In this document: one piece after another, positions 1-10,385 of the stretch
Layout: each line of letters starts with the position of its first letter
Numbering within the stretch: the first letter of the stretch is position 1
Assembly: GCA_963556195.1 (NCBI GenBank)
Contig: OY744521.1
Coordinates: 128,241,288-128,305,287, forward strand
DNA: 64,000 bases
Direction: 5' to 3'
Origin: Sepiola atlantica
Taxonomy: Eukaryota > Mollusca > Cephalopoda > Sepiida > Sepiolidae
The notes under the pieces: generated by a model
Databases searched by the model: none
The model's input: only the letters and a program-made list of their open reading frames with translations
What the model was told of the DNA's origin: nothing
Translations under genes and position numbers: made by a program

Positions 1-1229
1 AAGGTCGAATCCCATCGTTCATCGCCTTACTTTTGCCTCCATATAACAGGGTGAGACTGAGACAATACAGAACTATCTTGTCCGCCTCCGGCCCACAGCC
101 CTGGACTGCAACTTTTTATGTCCCCTTTGTGAGCATGACCTGTCTAACATGTACATCAAGGACCAGCTCATCAGGGGAATAGCAAACAATACCCTCTAAG
201 CAGACCTGCTGGCCAAAGCTGGAACACTTACAACTCTCGAACAAAATGTTCACTATTCTGAGGCGTTTGAATCGGCATTGAAAGATCAAACTTCAATGAC
301 TGACACCTGACATGGCTATTGCATGGATATCTACGTACTGCAAGCAAACAACCAGTGCTCAAGCTAATAAAGGTCATGTTAGTATCAGCAACTCCGCCAA
401 ACGTGATAACTTTCAAGCTTGCATGGGTTGTGGTAGTCATTATCATGGTATCTCAGGAACAAGCTCTCGCCAGTTAAAATGTCCAGCGTGGGGTCAAACA
501 TGCAGCACTTGTGGGAAACTTAACCACCTTTCAAGAGTGTGCCAAGCAAAGACACCCTGTATTGGAATTGACGAGGCTCCTATGGATTCTCTTATCGCTC
601 ACATCACATTTAACCAGACAAGGGATACATACACGACCGCAAGTGAAAATCAAATAGCAGAAATAGATGCGTATGTTATCCCATTCTCACCAAATCCAGA
701 TCCCAGACAAGCGAAGAACATCCCTGGTGACTACCGAACAAAGCTGAAGATTTTCCCTGATAGTGGGGCCACTATATGTCTAGGGGGATCAAAGCATCTG
801 TTTAGCATGGGGCTCACAATGAATAACTTAGTACCATCAAGAAAAATCGTTAAGACTGTGGGAGATTTCACACCTGTGTGTCAGGGATGGTTACCTGTGA
901 AATTCGAAGTTCGTGGAAGAACAACCAAGCAAGCCCTTTACATATGTGATGGGATCCAGCGACTTTATTTCAGCAAGGCAGCATGCATTGATGTGGGAAT
1001 GCTGCCTGAAGATTTTCCAAACACTGCAGCAACATTTTCAACCCAGGCAAATATCGCAATACAACACATTGAGTACGTGAATCAATTGCCAAGTCGCCCC
1101 AAAAGCCTTACCTTCACCCCGATGGAAGAAAACATTAGTAGACTTAAGGATTGGCTCCTAGAGCATTTTGCCAAGACAACGTTCAAAAACGATGGGGTGT
1201 TCCCATCTATGTCTGGCACTTTGGGATGA
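1..1229 (+). pseudogene. Gypsy gag C-terminus and protease, broken
   Basis: Gag would coat the particle and bind RNA; the protease would cut the polyprotein. Bases 1-311 encode a gag tail with in-frame stops. From 312 the frame is open for 305 codons and carries a cysteine cluster (CMGCGSHYH) and a canonical CCHC knuckle (CSTCGKLNHLSRVC). The aspartic protease active site appears as DSGATICLGG near 760-790. The frame ends in a TGA at 1227-1229, where RT sequence continues in another frame. The methionine at 312 is not a credible start, because homologous coding sequence lies upstream. Confidence 0.85.
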
Positions 1230-3254
1230 TGTTAAAAGAGGCATTCTCACTCCAGTGCCCATTGGTACCCCTACCGATTGGTGCAGCACTATGGTAATCA
1301 CTGCAAAAAAAAATGGAAAACCAAGAAGAACGGTGGACTATCAGCATTTAAACTCGCAGTGCAAACGAGAAACACACCACACTAGCTCGCCATTCCAATT
1401 GGCATTACAGGTGCCACCCAACAAAAAAAAAACGTCTTAGATGCAATGGATGGTTATCATTCAATCTCTCTAGATGAGGAATCTCAGCCACTTACAACTT
1501 TCATCACGGAGTGGGGTCGTTTCATGTATCTCCGCATGCCTCAGGGATACTTAGCCTCCGGTGATGCCTATACGCGTAGATATGATGAGATCATTAAGGA
1601 CATTCCTCGCAAAGTGAAGGTCGTTGATAATACGCTACTTTTTGACAACAGTATAGAAGATGCCTTCTATCATACATTTGACTACCTATCGCTTTGCGCA
1701 AAAAACGGAATTGTCCTTAACAAAAATAAATTCCAATTTTGCAAAGATGTGGTTCAGTTTGGAGGCCTTCAAATAACATCATCAGGAGTAGCCCCTTCCG
1801 AGAATTTACTCAATGCAATTGTCAACTTTCCTATCCCAAAGAATATAACTGATGCAAGATCTTGGTTTGGATTAGTTAACCAAGTAGCATGGGCACATTC
1901 CCTAAGCCCCATAATGTCTCCCTTTCGAGACCTTGTTAAACAAAATTCATGCTTCATTTGGAATCAGGATCTCGAGAATGCATTTTTCACATCCAGGCAA
2001 ATCATTGTGAATTTGGTAAAAAAGGGTGTAACGACCTTTGATATTAACAGAGCAATCTGCCTTGCTACAGACTGGAGTAAAGAAGGTATGGGTTTCCTGC
2101 TATTACAAAAACACTGTATATGTTCCACTGAGAAAGCATCGGTATGTTGTCCTGAGAGCTGGCACATCGTATTTGCAGGCAGCAGATTTTGCACAGATGC
2201 GGAGCGCCGATATGCACCCATTGAAGGCGAAGCAGCAGCAATCGCCTGGGCATTAGACAAATGCCATATATTCATTATGGGCTGCCCTAACATAATAGTA
2301 GTAACAGACCACCATCCCTTACTAGGAGTATTTGGCGACAGGGACCTGAGCAAGATACATAACCCGCGCCTCTTTAAGCTTAAAGAGAAATCACTCAGGT
2401 ATTTTTTTACCATCCAACACTGCCCAGGAAAGTTGCATCAGGGTTCCGATGCTGTCTCTCGCAACCCAGTCCCTACAATGAGTGCCCTTACATCCCTATC
2501 TTCCACACACCCTTCCTCTGAAGACATCCATCTCTCGGATAAAATAGATGCTATGGTGGAGGTAGCAACCCAGCAGGCCATGAACGATTTTAAAGACAAT
2601 GATACAATCCTGTCAGCTGATCACGTACGTGCATCAGGCCGAAATGATCCATCTTACACAACTCTGATCAACACAATACAACTAGGTTTTCCATCCAAAA
2701 GTTCACTTACTGAACCGGAAATCCGTAACTTCTGGGATGTACGCCATCAACTAAGTACCGACAGGAGCTTAGCACTGATGGACTCGAGAATCGTGGTACC
2801 CAAATCTCTCAGAGGAAAAGTACTACGTTATCTACACTCAGCCCACCAGGGCGTGGTTGGCATGAAAGCCCGTGCCAATGAATCAGTGTATTGGCCCGAT
2901 ATGAATGCATCAATATGCAACTTTCGAGCCAATTGCCTCATCTGCACAAGCATTGCCCCAAGTCAGCCACCTGAACCACTCGTATTAACCCAAGCTCCAG
3001 ATTGGCCCTTCCAGCAGATAGTGATGGACCTTTTTTACGTCGGACACATTGCATACCTTGTCTGTGCAGACAGACTCACTGGCTGGATTATTTTGTATCA
3101 TCTTAAACCAGGTCATGCCATCACCTCAAAACTAATATCTATTTGTCGGAAACTATTCCACACATATGGCACCCCAGAAGAACTTAGTAGCGATGGTGGC
3201 CCACTTTTTAATTCCAACATGTTTCATCAATTCCTCAAGACATGGTGTGTGTAG
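1168..3254 (+). pseudogene. Gypsy reverse transcriptase, RNase H and integrase core, broken
   Basis: RT starts in the 1168-1440 frame. A run of A residues near 1421-1430 then shifts it into the frame of 1446-3254, which reads LDAMDGYHSI and the MPQGY motif. The RT catalytic motif near 1621-1632 reads VVDNTLLF where the family has V-D-D, so an aspartate is lost. RNase H follows (ATDWSKEG, EGEAAAIAWAL, VTDHHPL), ending near SDAVSRNP. Integrase has the HHCC finger (LHSAHQG ... CLICTS) and the first catalytic aspartates (VMDLF, SSDGGPLF). A TAG at 3252-3254 interrupts the core just before its catalytic glutamate region, and the same frame continues beyond it. Confidence 0.9.
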
Positions 3255-4274
3255 CACAGACAGTCCTCAGTGGCATCTCCTCAATCTAATGGCCGAGCAG
3301 AGTTAGCTGTAAAAACAGCGAAGAGGATAATTCATGGAAATACAGGTCCCCAGGGCTCATTGAATAATGACAGTGTTGCCAGAGCCATCCTGCAGTATCG
3401 CAACACCCCTATCCAAGGCATTGGTCTATTCCCAGCACAACACTTGCTCCACCGCCGACTTTGTGACTTCATACCATCCTATATAAACCACATGCAAGAT
3501 AGATAGCTGCAGCTAGGAACCGTGAGATATGCTTATCTCAGTGAAATACTCACCTCACCGAGCGGTACAATCGCACAGCGCATACTTTATGCCCACTCCA
3601 AGAAGGAGAAAGAGTATCAATACAACGTGCAAACAATCGTCGATGAGACACAACAGGTCGTGTTGTCGAAACTCTCCCTAACCGTCAGTATCGGATCAGG
3701 ATTGATGGGTCAGGCAGAATTACTTTGCGAAACCGCAGATTCCTCAGAAAACTTGTAACACTTGTAATTCCAGTCCCTATTCCCAGCGCTTTGCCTGAAT
3801 CTTCCAATCCAACGCCTTGGGATTCCCATACACCTTTGCTAAAAAGGAAGAAGATGTAAACATAATACGATACTCCCCAGGAGATAAAGTATATTTCAAA
3901 AATTTCCAAGGTGGAAAAAGTTATTGGATGGATGGTATAATTCAGAAAATGATTGGCAAACCATAAAAAGTAAAATATTTGAATGTAAAAAGCACATTAA
4001 CCAAATTAGACCACGATATGCTGAACATAATGAAAAAAGCAAGGAAGAAGTCCCAATGAAGATTCTATGTGATGCTTTTGACATGCCACTACACAATATT
4101 GTACATGAACCTATGTATACATCTACTGGACCAGCCTTACGAGCTGAACAAAATTTGTCCTTACCCCAAATGAGAAAGGATCCAATTCCATTAGTTCAGA
4201 ATAAAAGAAAGAGCACACGTGAAAGAAAACCAGTGGAGCACTTCAGCCTGGACCCTAAAAGGAAGAAATATTAG
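3255..4274 (+). pseudogene. Gypsy integrase C-terminal part, broken
   Basis: The frame continues after the 3254 stop with ASPQSNGRAELAVK, the integrase segment holding the third catalytic residue, and YRNTPIQGIG. A further in-frame TAG lies at 3504-3506, and coding resumes to 3756. After a frame change, 3878-4274 reads a VYFKNFQ-like segment and ends in a basic tail (KRKSTRERKPVEHF), a common pol C-terminus in this family. Several independent breaks show long neutral decay. Confidence 0.8.
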
Positions 4275-4315
4275 AAGCAGAAAATTCAAGAGAGATTTTC
4301 AGCTTCGGGGGAAGG

Positions 4316-4561
4316 TGTTGTGATGGGATACTTGACTCTCCTCAAGGCTGATAAGTGTACTAGTCTGTAGTATATATATACTACAAACAGTAGTATGTAT
4401 GGACTGTATTCGACGGTATTCAACAGTATTCAAGTGTATTAGGTTAATCCTATTGGATTACCGGTAGTGCTATTGTTTTGTACAAGATAGACGTCGTAAT
4501 AAATCATTCTCTTTTAAAGACCTTACACTCTGGTTATTTTTGTTATTATAACTTCTAACCA
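4316..4561 (+). repeat. 3' LTR of the Gypsy element
   Basis: Starts TGTTGTGATGGG directly after the polypurine tract and contains a TATA-rich stretch (4369-4382) and an AATAAA signal (4498-4504). The CA end at 4560-4561 is a guess, because the second LTR is not in the window. Confidence 0.7.
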
Positions 4562-4822
4562 AGTTATATCAATATTTAAAAAAGATATGTTTTTTTTCAT
4601 CTTTATTATACTGAGTTTCTCATTGCTTGTAATGTTACATACGTTTTTCTCCACTCAGTCCCACTGTACATCCCTAAATCTTGATTTTTACCCTGTCTGT
4701 ACTGATTTGATGTATCCTAACCCCAACTCTCCTCATTCATTCTAATTTGCTGTATAATTGAGAGTGTTAATCACTATATCCTTGATGCTGTCTGTTAACT
4801 TTAAAATTTTTGTCTAATCCCT
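4562..4822. other. Non-coding AT-rich flank, unassigned
   Basis: No coding frame or sharp repeat border is visible. It may be the 5' terminal region of the Penelope-like element that follows, because the hammerhead-like motif sits at its right end. Confidence 0.4.
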
Positions 4823-4885
4823 GTGCTGATGATGAGATCCGATATTAATAAAAAATATATCGTCTCTGAAACGATCGTACACTAT
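4821..4885 (+). ncRNA. Hammerhead ribozyme-like motif (PLE type, small stem III)
   Basis: The core CTGATGA is at 4826-4832 and GAAAC at 4868-4872. Stem II is GAGA (4834-4837) plus CGATAT (4840-4845), pairing exactly with ATATCG (4857-4862) plus TCTC (4863-4866), with a 2-nt bulge. After GAAA comes CGATCG, a 2-bp stem III with a 2-nt loop, then T4878 to pair with A4871, then A4879 as the cleavage-site base. Stem I shows only GTG/CAC next to the core. The 10.1/11.1 pair is a T-T mismatch (4833/4867), so activity may be weakened. Penelope-like elements are known to carry hammerheads with a minimal stem III, and PLE coding sequence follows 190 bp downstream on the same strand. Confidence 0.66.
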
Positions 4886-4947
4886 CAGTTGTTATGTTGA
4901 ATTCTTGGAGCACAAATAAATGATCATGTAAAAATATTTACATAAGG

Positions 4948-4949
<2 letters not shown>

Positions 4950-5013
<64 letters not shown>
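4950..5013. repeat. (TA)n microsatellite
   Basis: Nearly pure TA dinucleotide run between the hammerhead-like motif and the first PLE fragment. Confidence 0.95.
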
Positions 5014-5043
5014 CATCACATATAAAACACAGCATCCACATAT

Positions 5044-5890
5044 AAAAAACCCACGAACAATAACCCTAATTTGCTCAACTACCATAGCGAATGCCCCCCA
5101 AAATATAAAACTACCCTAATAAAAAACCTTGTCCACCGCGCATACATGATATCTTCATTCAATAAAATATTCTACAAAGAACTAACCAACATCAAACAAA
5201 CCCTAGTAAAAAACAATTTCCCCAACAGAATTGTCGACCAACAAATAAAACTATATTTAACCTCCCTACACCAAAAGAATCAGACAAAAAACACAAAAAA
5301 AAACGACACTCTTTCCTTGTACTATAAACACCAAATGCATTCTAACTACAAACTCGATGAAAAAGCTATAACTAGCATAATAAACTGACACACTAAACCC
5401 ACCGACCAACAACAAAAAATAAAACTAATAATATACTGCACTAAATTCAAAACTTCTAACTTAATAATCAAAAATAATAACACTACTAACTCCCTCCTAA
5501 ACCAAACAAACGTACTGTATTTGTTCCAATGCCCATTCGAGGAATGTTTCCCCAAGACCCAAACAGACAAACACAGTACTTATATTGGACATACAACTAC
5601 AACCCTCCCCCGACGCCTTACACATCACTTAAATGACACTAGTGCCATCCAGCGACACATTACCACACATAAAAAAGCATAAAATCAACTGAACTTAGAC
5701 AAATATTAACAATTAACACTAAGATCATACATAAAAACAACTGCACCAACAGACTAAAAATCTTTGAATCCCTACACATAAAAAAATTACAACCCACAAT
5801 TAATAAAATAGCATTCACCACCGGTACTAACGCCTTATCAGTCTTCAACAATTAATACACAATAATAATAATAATAGATATAAAACAAAA
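5044..5890 (+). pseudogene. Penelope-like element fragment 1 (RT tail and GIY-YIG-like domain)
   Basis: An open frame at 5071-5388 begins LNYHSECPPKYKTTLIKNL and contains HRAYMISSFNKIFYKEL, the C-terminal RT/linker type of sequence of PLEs. After a stop the similarity continues. Near 5580-5690 it reads TYIGHTTTTLPRRLTHHL, the YIG half of a GIY-YIG nuclease, followed by DTSAIQRHITTH. Several stops and a frame change follow up to a degenerate tail near 5850. GIY-YIG nucleases nick target DNA for PLE integration. The RT catalytic core is missing, so this is a 5'-truncated dead copy. Confidence 0.8.
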
Positions 5891-5935
5891 TTAAAAAATA
5901 AATAAATAAAATAAATAAATAATAAATAAACGAAT
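5860..5935. repeat. A/T-rich (AATA)n-like tract
   Basis: Short AAT and AAATA units separating the two PLE fragments; possibly the tail of the first. Confidence 0.7.
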
Positions 5936-5940
5936 AATAA

Positions 5941-6660
5941 CAACTCCATTTACACAAAACTTAATAAACTAGGCATAAACATAACACAATTAACTTCAGC
6001 AAGTATTATAAATTTAATCAAAACATCTAAACTTAACACTACACCTAATGTCAAAGCTGGCATATACTCCGTCCCTTGTCTAGATTGTAATAAGATCTAC
6101 ATAGGGGAGACGCAGCGTAGTCTGGACAAGCGGATTTATGAGCATAAAAGAGCGATTAAAACCAACAACACGCTTAACGCCTTATATGCTCACGCTATGG
6201 AGTATGGGTATTGTTTTGACTTTGATAAATCTAGATAGTACATAATAAATCAACACGTCGCCTAATTGAATCTGCACTCATAGCCCTTTCCACAAATAAA
6301 ATGAAACAGAGAATGGGCTTCTACTTTATCTCCCCTAACCTATCAAAAGCAATTATTCTTGAAAATAAGATATATCTAGACACCGGTTGATTCCCTGTGT
6401 TTTGAATTAGTCTTCCTTTGGACCCCGTTTCTACTCTTTATTCTTTCTTTTCTTTCCCGTTACTAATTTTTTTTTTCTATGTATTTATCTTTGACTCTAT
6501 ACATATTTACATATCTTCCCTCTCTACATGAATCCTACCACTATATATATTTCTCATAATTTATAGACTTTCTCGTCTTTTGTCATTTTTTGCATTTTTT
6601 CGTTCGCTCTTGACAAAGCCCATATAACATTTGGGCGAAACGTTGAGCTTTTTAGGTCTT
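5941..6660 (+). pseudogene. Penelope-like element fragment 2 with GIY-YIG endonuclease
   Basis: Near 6055-6230 the plus strand encodes AGIYSVPCLDCNKIYIGETQ followed by RSLDKRIYEHKRAI. This is a GIY...YIG pair separated by ten residues with a C-x2-C in between, the arrangement typical of PLE nucleases. The frame is then broken by stops. It differs in sequence from fragment 1 just upstream, so two different PLE copies lie head to tail. The 3' non-coding end carries a hairpin and a GCGAAACG box before a (TA)n run. Confidence 0.85.
6607..6652 (+). other. Structured PLE 3' end: hairpin plus GCGAAACGTTGAGC
   Basis: GCTC (about 6606-6609) can pair with GAGC (about 6646-6649). Inside, GCCCA pairs with TGGGC around a short loop and is followed by GAAACG. 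The layout recalls a hammerhead core, but the 5' core reads TTGACAA instead of CTGATGA, so catalysis is not expected. Confidence 0.5.
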
Positions 6661-6677
6661 CCACCTATTCCATTTTA

Positions 6678-6682
<5 letters not shown>

Positions 6683-6737
<55 letters not shown>
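6683..6737. repeat. (TA)n microsatellite
   Basis: TA run at the end of PLE fragment 2. Confidence 0.95.
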
Positions 6738-6741
<4 letters not shown>

Positions 6742-6764
6742 TATTTTTATTTATACAGACATGT

Positions 6765-6870
6765 ACAAAGAGGCGCGACACTGGCATGTCGACGTTATCG
6801 ATCATTATTAGAAACTAAGATCTCATCAGACGGAAAAATCTAATCTTTCACTTAGAAGTTCATAATTCAA
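6765..6870 (-). ncRNA. Degenerate hammerhead-like motif, minus strand
   Basis: On the minus strand CTGATGA (6829-6823) is followed by GATC TTAG, a TTT loop, CTAA, a 4-nt insert and GATC, giving an 8-bp stem II with a bulge. The second core reads GATAAC rather than GAAAC (one extra T). The stem III/cleavage region, beginning CGTCGACA, lacks the expected U16.1. It is most likely an inactive relic of a second PLE terminal region facing the first. Confidence 0.4.
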
Positions 6871-6892
6871 TATATATATATATATATATATT
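6871..6892. repeat. Short (TA)n run
   Basis: About eleven TA units next to the minus-strand hammerhead-like relic. Confidence 0.9.
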
Positions 6893-6899
6893 TATTTTT

Positions 6900-8100
6900 T
6901 GGTACAGAAAAATTAGTACAACATTAATACCGTCGGTTTCAAGCATAGAAGGATTTAGCCATCCGACTCTCTTCAGCTTATGTTGTCATCTGTTTCGGAA
7001 ATGTGAAGTCACGTGTCACTTTCGTTTGGACGCGTTATTTGCTTAGAGTCTTATGTATGTTTGTTTAAATTTAGTGTAAGGGAGGTTTGATAAGGTTTGA
7101 AAAAAAAGGTGGGGGGTGAAAAGTAACAGTTGAGATTTAAAACTGGAAAAGATTTAAAAATATAAAAAATAAAAATAAAAAATATTTCTATATAAATCCT
7201 GTGAGTCAATGTTTATGAGTAGCATATATTTGGCCGTTACTGTTTTGAGGGTTAATAATGTGTCTTCTAAAGAAAATAGGGAGAGAAAATGGGTTTAAGG
7301 ATTATATTTATGAAGAGATAAAAAGGTTAAAAAACACATTAAATTCAAGTTTAAATAAAGATATCATCCGGGCAATTTGTCGATCGGTCTAAGGGCAGTA
7401 ACTCTGCAGGGGTTTTGAATGATTTGTATTCTGGATTTAACATTATTAACTAAGGTATAGTGAAGGCTTATGGGAGTAATAATATTGGTATACTGATTAA
7501 GACTGGTTTAGAGATAAGATTAAGGATTGGGTCGGCAAGATTGGATCTGTTTGGGAGATATGGGAGGTTAGCATTATGACTAAGAAATGGTGGGGACTTA
7601 TGGGAGTAATAATAATGTGAAATGGGGGTGTTACCCTCTTAATGACTGGAAAAATTATTATTGGGAAAGTTATTAATTATTGCTCTTGAGTGGATATAGG
7701 CCGATTAAGGTATTTGCTCCTATTTTTTAATTTCATTTATATTTATGAGGAGTGATTATTGGGAGGATTTTCCGAAGTTGAAGTCGGTATTTAGTGGGGT
7801 AATTATGGGGTTATGTATGGCAGAAGGGGAGGGATGTTGCTAGGCCTTTATGTGTATCGGTAAGTCAAATTTATGAGTAGTGCTTGTCTCCTGTGGATGC
7901 ATCCTTTAAAGATTTCATCTCTAATATTCAAACAGCTTCACTTGTTGCTGGATCTAATTTTGAACCGAGAGAGGGATTCTAGCTGTCGTACAAAGCTAGA
8001 TCTCTTTATTTACGATTTCAGTACAGATACTCCTTCAATTTAGACAATGGCACTTTTCTAAATGAAGGAGTGGCATTCGTCTGACAAGACGTTGCAGTCA
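6900..8100. other. No gene seen; unassigned AT-rich sequence
   Basis: No frame over 60 codons resembles a known family. A short phrase around CTTATGGGAGTAATAATA occurs twice (about 7467 and 7599), suggesting old internal duplication. Nothing else was recognised. Confidence 0.5.
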
Positions 8101-8315
8101 TCATGCAGAGAGTAGAAAGTGGACCTTGCGTTTACTTATGTTCTTTAGTCCTTACATTCCATGAGCGATGTTTCTGACAAAGGGGGTAAAATTGCTGTTT
8201 TCTGGGTCGGAATTTATCCATCTAACACAGCTAGTTTTTGACCTTGAAGTAGTATTTTTTTAGCTCTTTACATCAAGTGGCTTCATGCCTTGTCTGGAGC
8301 GATTTCCATAAGAAA
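8100..8315 (+). repeat. Interspersed repeat family R1, copy 1
   Basis: About 215 bp ending near CCTTGTCTGGAGCGATTTCC. The same sequence recurs inverted at about 55380-55625 and as a deleted copy at 56300-56430. No coding capacity; the class is unknown. Confidence 0.75.
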
Positions 8316-8320
8316 AAAAC

Positions 8321-8321
<1 letters not shown>

Positions 8322-8369
<48 letters not shown>
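8322..8369. repeat. (TCTA)n microsatellite
   Basis: About twelve tetranucleotide units, attached to the 3' end of R1 copy 1. Confidence 0.95.
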
Positions 8370-8509
8370 GTCACTACGGCGACAACTACTTTGCTTATTC
8401 TTTTGTGCTGTGTGTTGCTTGATAGCAGCAGTTGTAAATAATGACAGCAGAAAATCATTGGAGTTTACCAACACCTTCAGCGTTTTTATTTTTCTTATCC
8501 AGTATACGA

Positions 8510-8990
8510 TACGAGGCCTGTCTAAAAAGTATCCGACCTTTATTTTTTCCGTGCGAAATATAGACGATAGAGCGATGCCACTCTACACAGTGAAGGAAGA
8601 CACCTTCATGCGCATGTGTGAATTTTATCACCGCCTTTCTGCGCGTTAGTCGCTGCCTGTCGGTTGCTGAGTGAGGTGCTACACAACATGTTTGTCGGAT
8701 CAAGATGATTAAACGTGTTGAGCAAAGGTACTGCATCAAATTTTGTCAAAAGCTTGGTGATTCTCAAAGCAAAACAATTTGTAAGATTCAGCAGGTGTTT
8801 GGAGAAGATGCGATGGGTGTAACACAAATTAAGGAGTGGTTCAACCGATTAAAAAATGGCCGCACATCAGCGGAGAGTAATCAGCGTTCTGGCAGGCCCC
8901 AAACTGCTCGGAGTGCAGCTGTTGTTGAGAGGGTGCGAAATTTGATCATGGAAGATCATCGTTCAACCGTATGAGAGATCACCCAATCAT
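8510..8990 (+). mobile_element. Mariner element, 5' part
   Basis: After a TA dinucleotide (8510-8511) the sequence CCTGTCTAAAAAGTATCCGA is a typical mariner terminal repeat. About 190 bp further in starts a transposase reading frame. The copy stops near 8990 in unrelated AT-rich sequence and no matching right end was found nearby. Confidence 0.8.
8705..8985 (+). pseudogene. Mariner transposase N-terminus, truncated
   Basis: Begins MIKRVEQRYCIKFCQKLG and contains the second helix-turn-helix segment GVTQIKEWFNRLKNGRTS and the linker SNQRSGRPQTA, both hallmarks of mariner DNA-binding domains. A TGA at 8972-8974 stands where the family usually has Arg (then EI), followed within about 10 bp by loss of similarity. 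The catalytic DD34D domain is absent, so no active enzyme can be made. Confidence 0.85.
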
Positions 8991-9650
8991 AAATCATTAT
9001 TTATTTAAAAAATTTGAATTTTCGATACAAAGCATCTTATTCATAAGTAATAGACATTTTTTTTTACTTCTTACTAGTGGCATATTGGTAATTAGTAATA
9101 GATGCCCACTCGATGTTGTTGACAGTTGGTGTTCAATGTCGATATATGAGGTTACGCACTGGCAGCGTTTGTTGAATAATGAAAATGTAGTCCCGCTCTT
9201 GAAGCATCGTTTAAATTTTCTTTGATGCATGTGTATATTTTTCGCTATCGTAACTCACTCTAAATAAATATGAGTTTATTAATGTTAAAAATGCTTCCTT
9301 TTCTTCTTTGTACCATACATTCTATTTCTTTTGTGTTTCAGTATATTATATCCTTTACAGTGTTTTTCTCTACCGACCACTAAAACGTATTACCCGTCAC
9401 ATTTCCTTAAAGTGGAGTAGATAGATGTCTTTTCCCTCCATGCTACATGGATGAATAATCTACATTATTTTATACCCCCATAGATGTACTTTAAGAATAC
9501 CCAAAACGTTACTAATTTGAACCATAAATCCATCACAGAATAAGGAAAAACTGTAAAAATAAATTCCGGAACTGGTTCTGCAGACTTTTGTAATCTTAGT
9601 AACCATTTTTAATTTCTATTTTGCTGTTGATGTTTGTTTTTGTTTTTTTT
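8991..9650. other. No gene seen
   Basis: AT-rich DNA without recognisable coding sequence or repeat ends. Confidence 0.5.
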
Positions 9651-10175
9651 GTTAGGTGTGTCTGATCTTTGCATAGAGCTTATAAAAATCGTGACTCAGG
9701 ATTGTCTGGTCTGCATGAAGTCCTCCTTGTTAGGTCACAACTATTCGTTAACCTGCAGAATTGCAGGTGTTTATCCCCGACACCGAGAACAGCAAGGCTC
9801 AGCAGTTTCATTGGAAAGTCAGAGAAGGTTTGGTGTAGAACACACAAAGGAATGGCGTAGAAGCAACATTGTCACTTTCACTCCATTGATTTGCGCTTTC
9901 GCACCTGACACGTCTTTGCTTGCTTCATGCTAAGGCAGAAAAGACCAGAAGACGAGAATCCTGATGCAAACTTCTGAATTTTCACCAGAGCCCTGTTAAC
10001 CGAGTTGCGGCCCTAATATCTCTTGGTACCAGACCTGTCCGCCATGGGTGGCCCTGCCAGGAACCAGAGTTCCAGACGGCATAGCTCTGACACTACTACA
10101 TTGCCAACGTCCCTCCCACGGTGAAGAAGGTTTAGACTTAAGGAATTGTGATTCTGTTGAGGTTGTGTTTTATAG
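9650..10175 (+). repeat. Possible interspersed repeat, GC-richer than surroundings
   Basis: A compositional island with a 99-codon open frame (9634-9933) that resembles no protein I know, followed by a segment containing CCCTGTTAACCGAGTTGCGG. It lies just upstream of the first recognised DNAI4 exon. It could be a transposon fragment or a 5' non-coding exon; I cannot decide between these. Confidence 0.35.
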
Positions 10176-10264
10176 ACTACAATAAAGATTATTTTCCTAA
10201 CAAAATCTATTATCATCAGTTTAAATAGATATTTCATCATGTTTTTGTGTTTGTTTTGTTCTAG

Positions 10265-10385
10265 ATCGAGACATAATCCACGTCCTGCCAGTAGCAGCAA
10301 ATATGTCAGCATATACGGTCGACGGCAATTGCCAAGTAGAATGACCAAAAGTGAGAAATCTGTTGTTTCTGTGAAACAATACCAG
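10265..10385 (+). CDS. DNAI4: DNAI4 exon 1 of the window (N-terminal, basic)
   Basis: Preceded by a pyrimidine-rich TTTTGTTCTAG and followed by GTTTGT. The first base completes a codon; then 40 codons rich in Arg, Ser and Lys, ending SVKQYQ in phase 0. An upstream coding exon is possible but was not found. ATG 10341 (MTKSEKS) is an alternative start. Confidence 0.65.

Larger units (their letters stand above)
1..4561 (+). mobile_element. Ty3/Gypsy LTR retrotransposon, decayed, 5' end outside window
   Basis: The order gag zinc knuckles, aspartic protease, reverse transcriptase, RNase H, integrase is that of Ty3/Gypsy elements. The 5' LTR and most of gag lie left of the window. A purine-rich tract (about 4305-4315) precedes the 3' LTR, as expected for a polypurine tract. 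The coding part is broken by frameshifts and nonsense codons and one RT catalytic Asp is changed, so this is a dead copy. It lies upstream of the DNAI4 exons found here. Confidence 0.93.
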
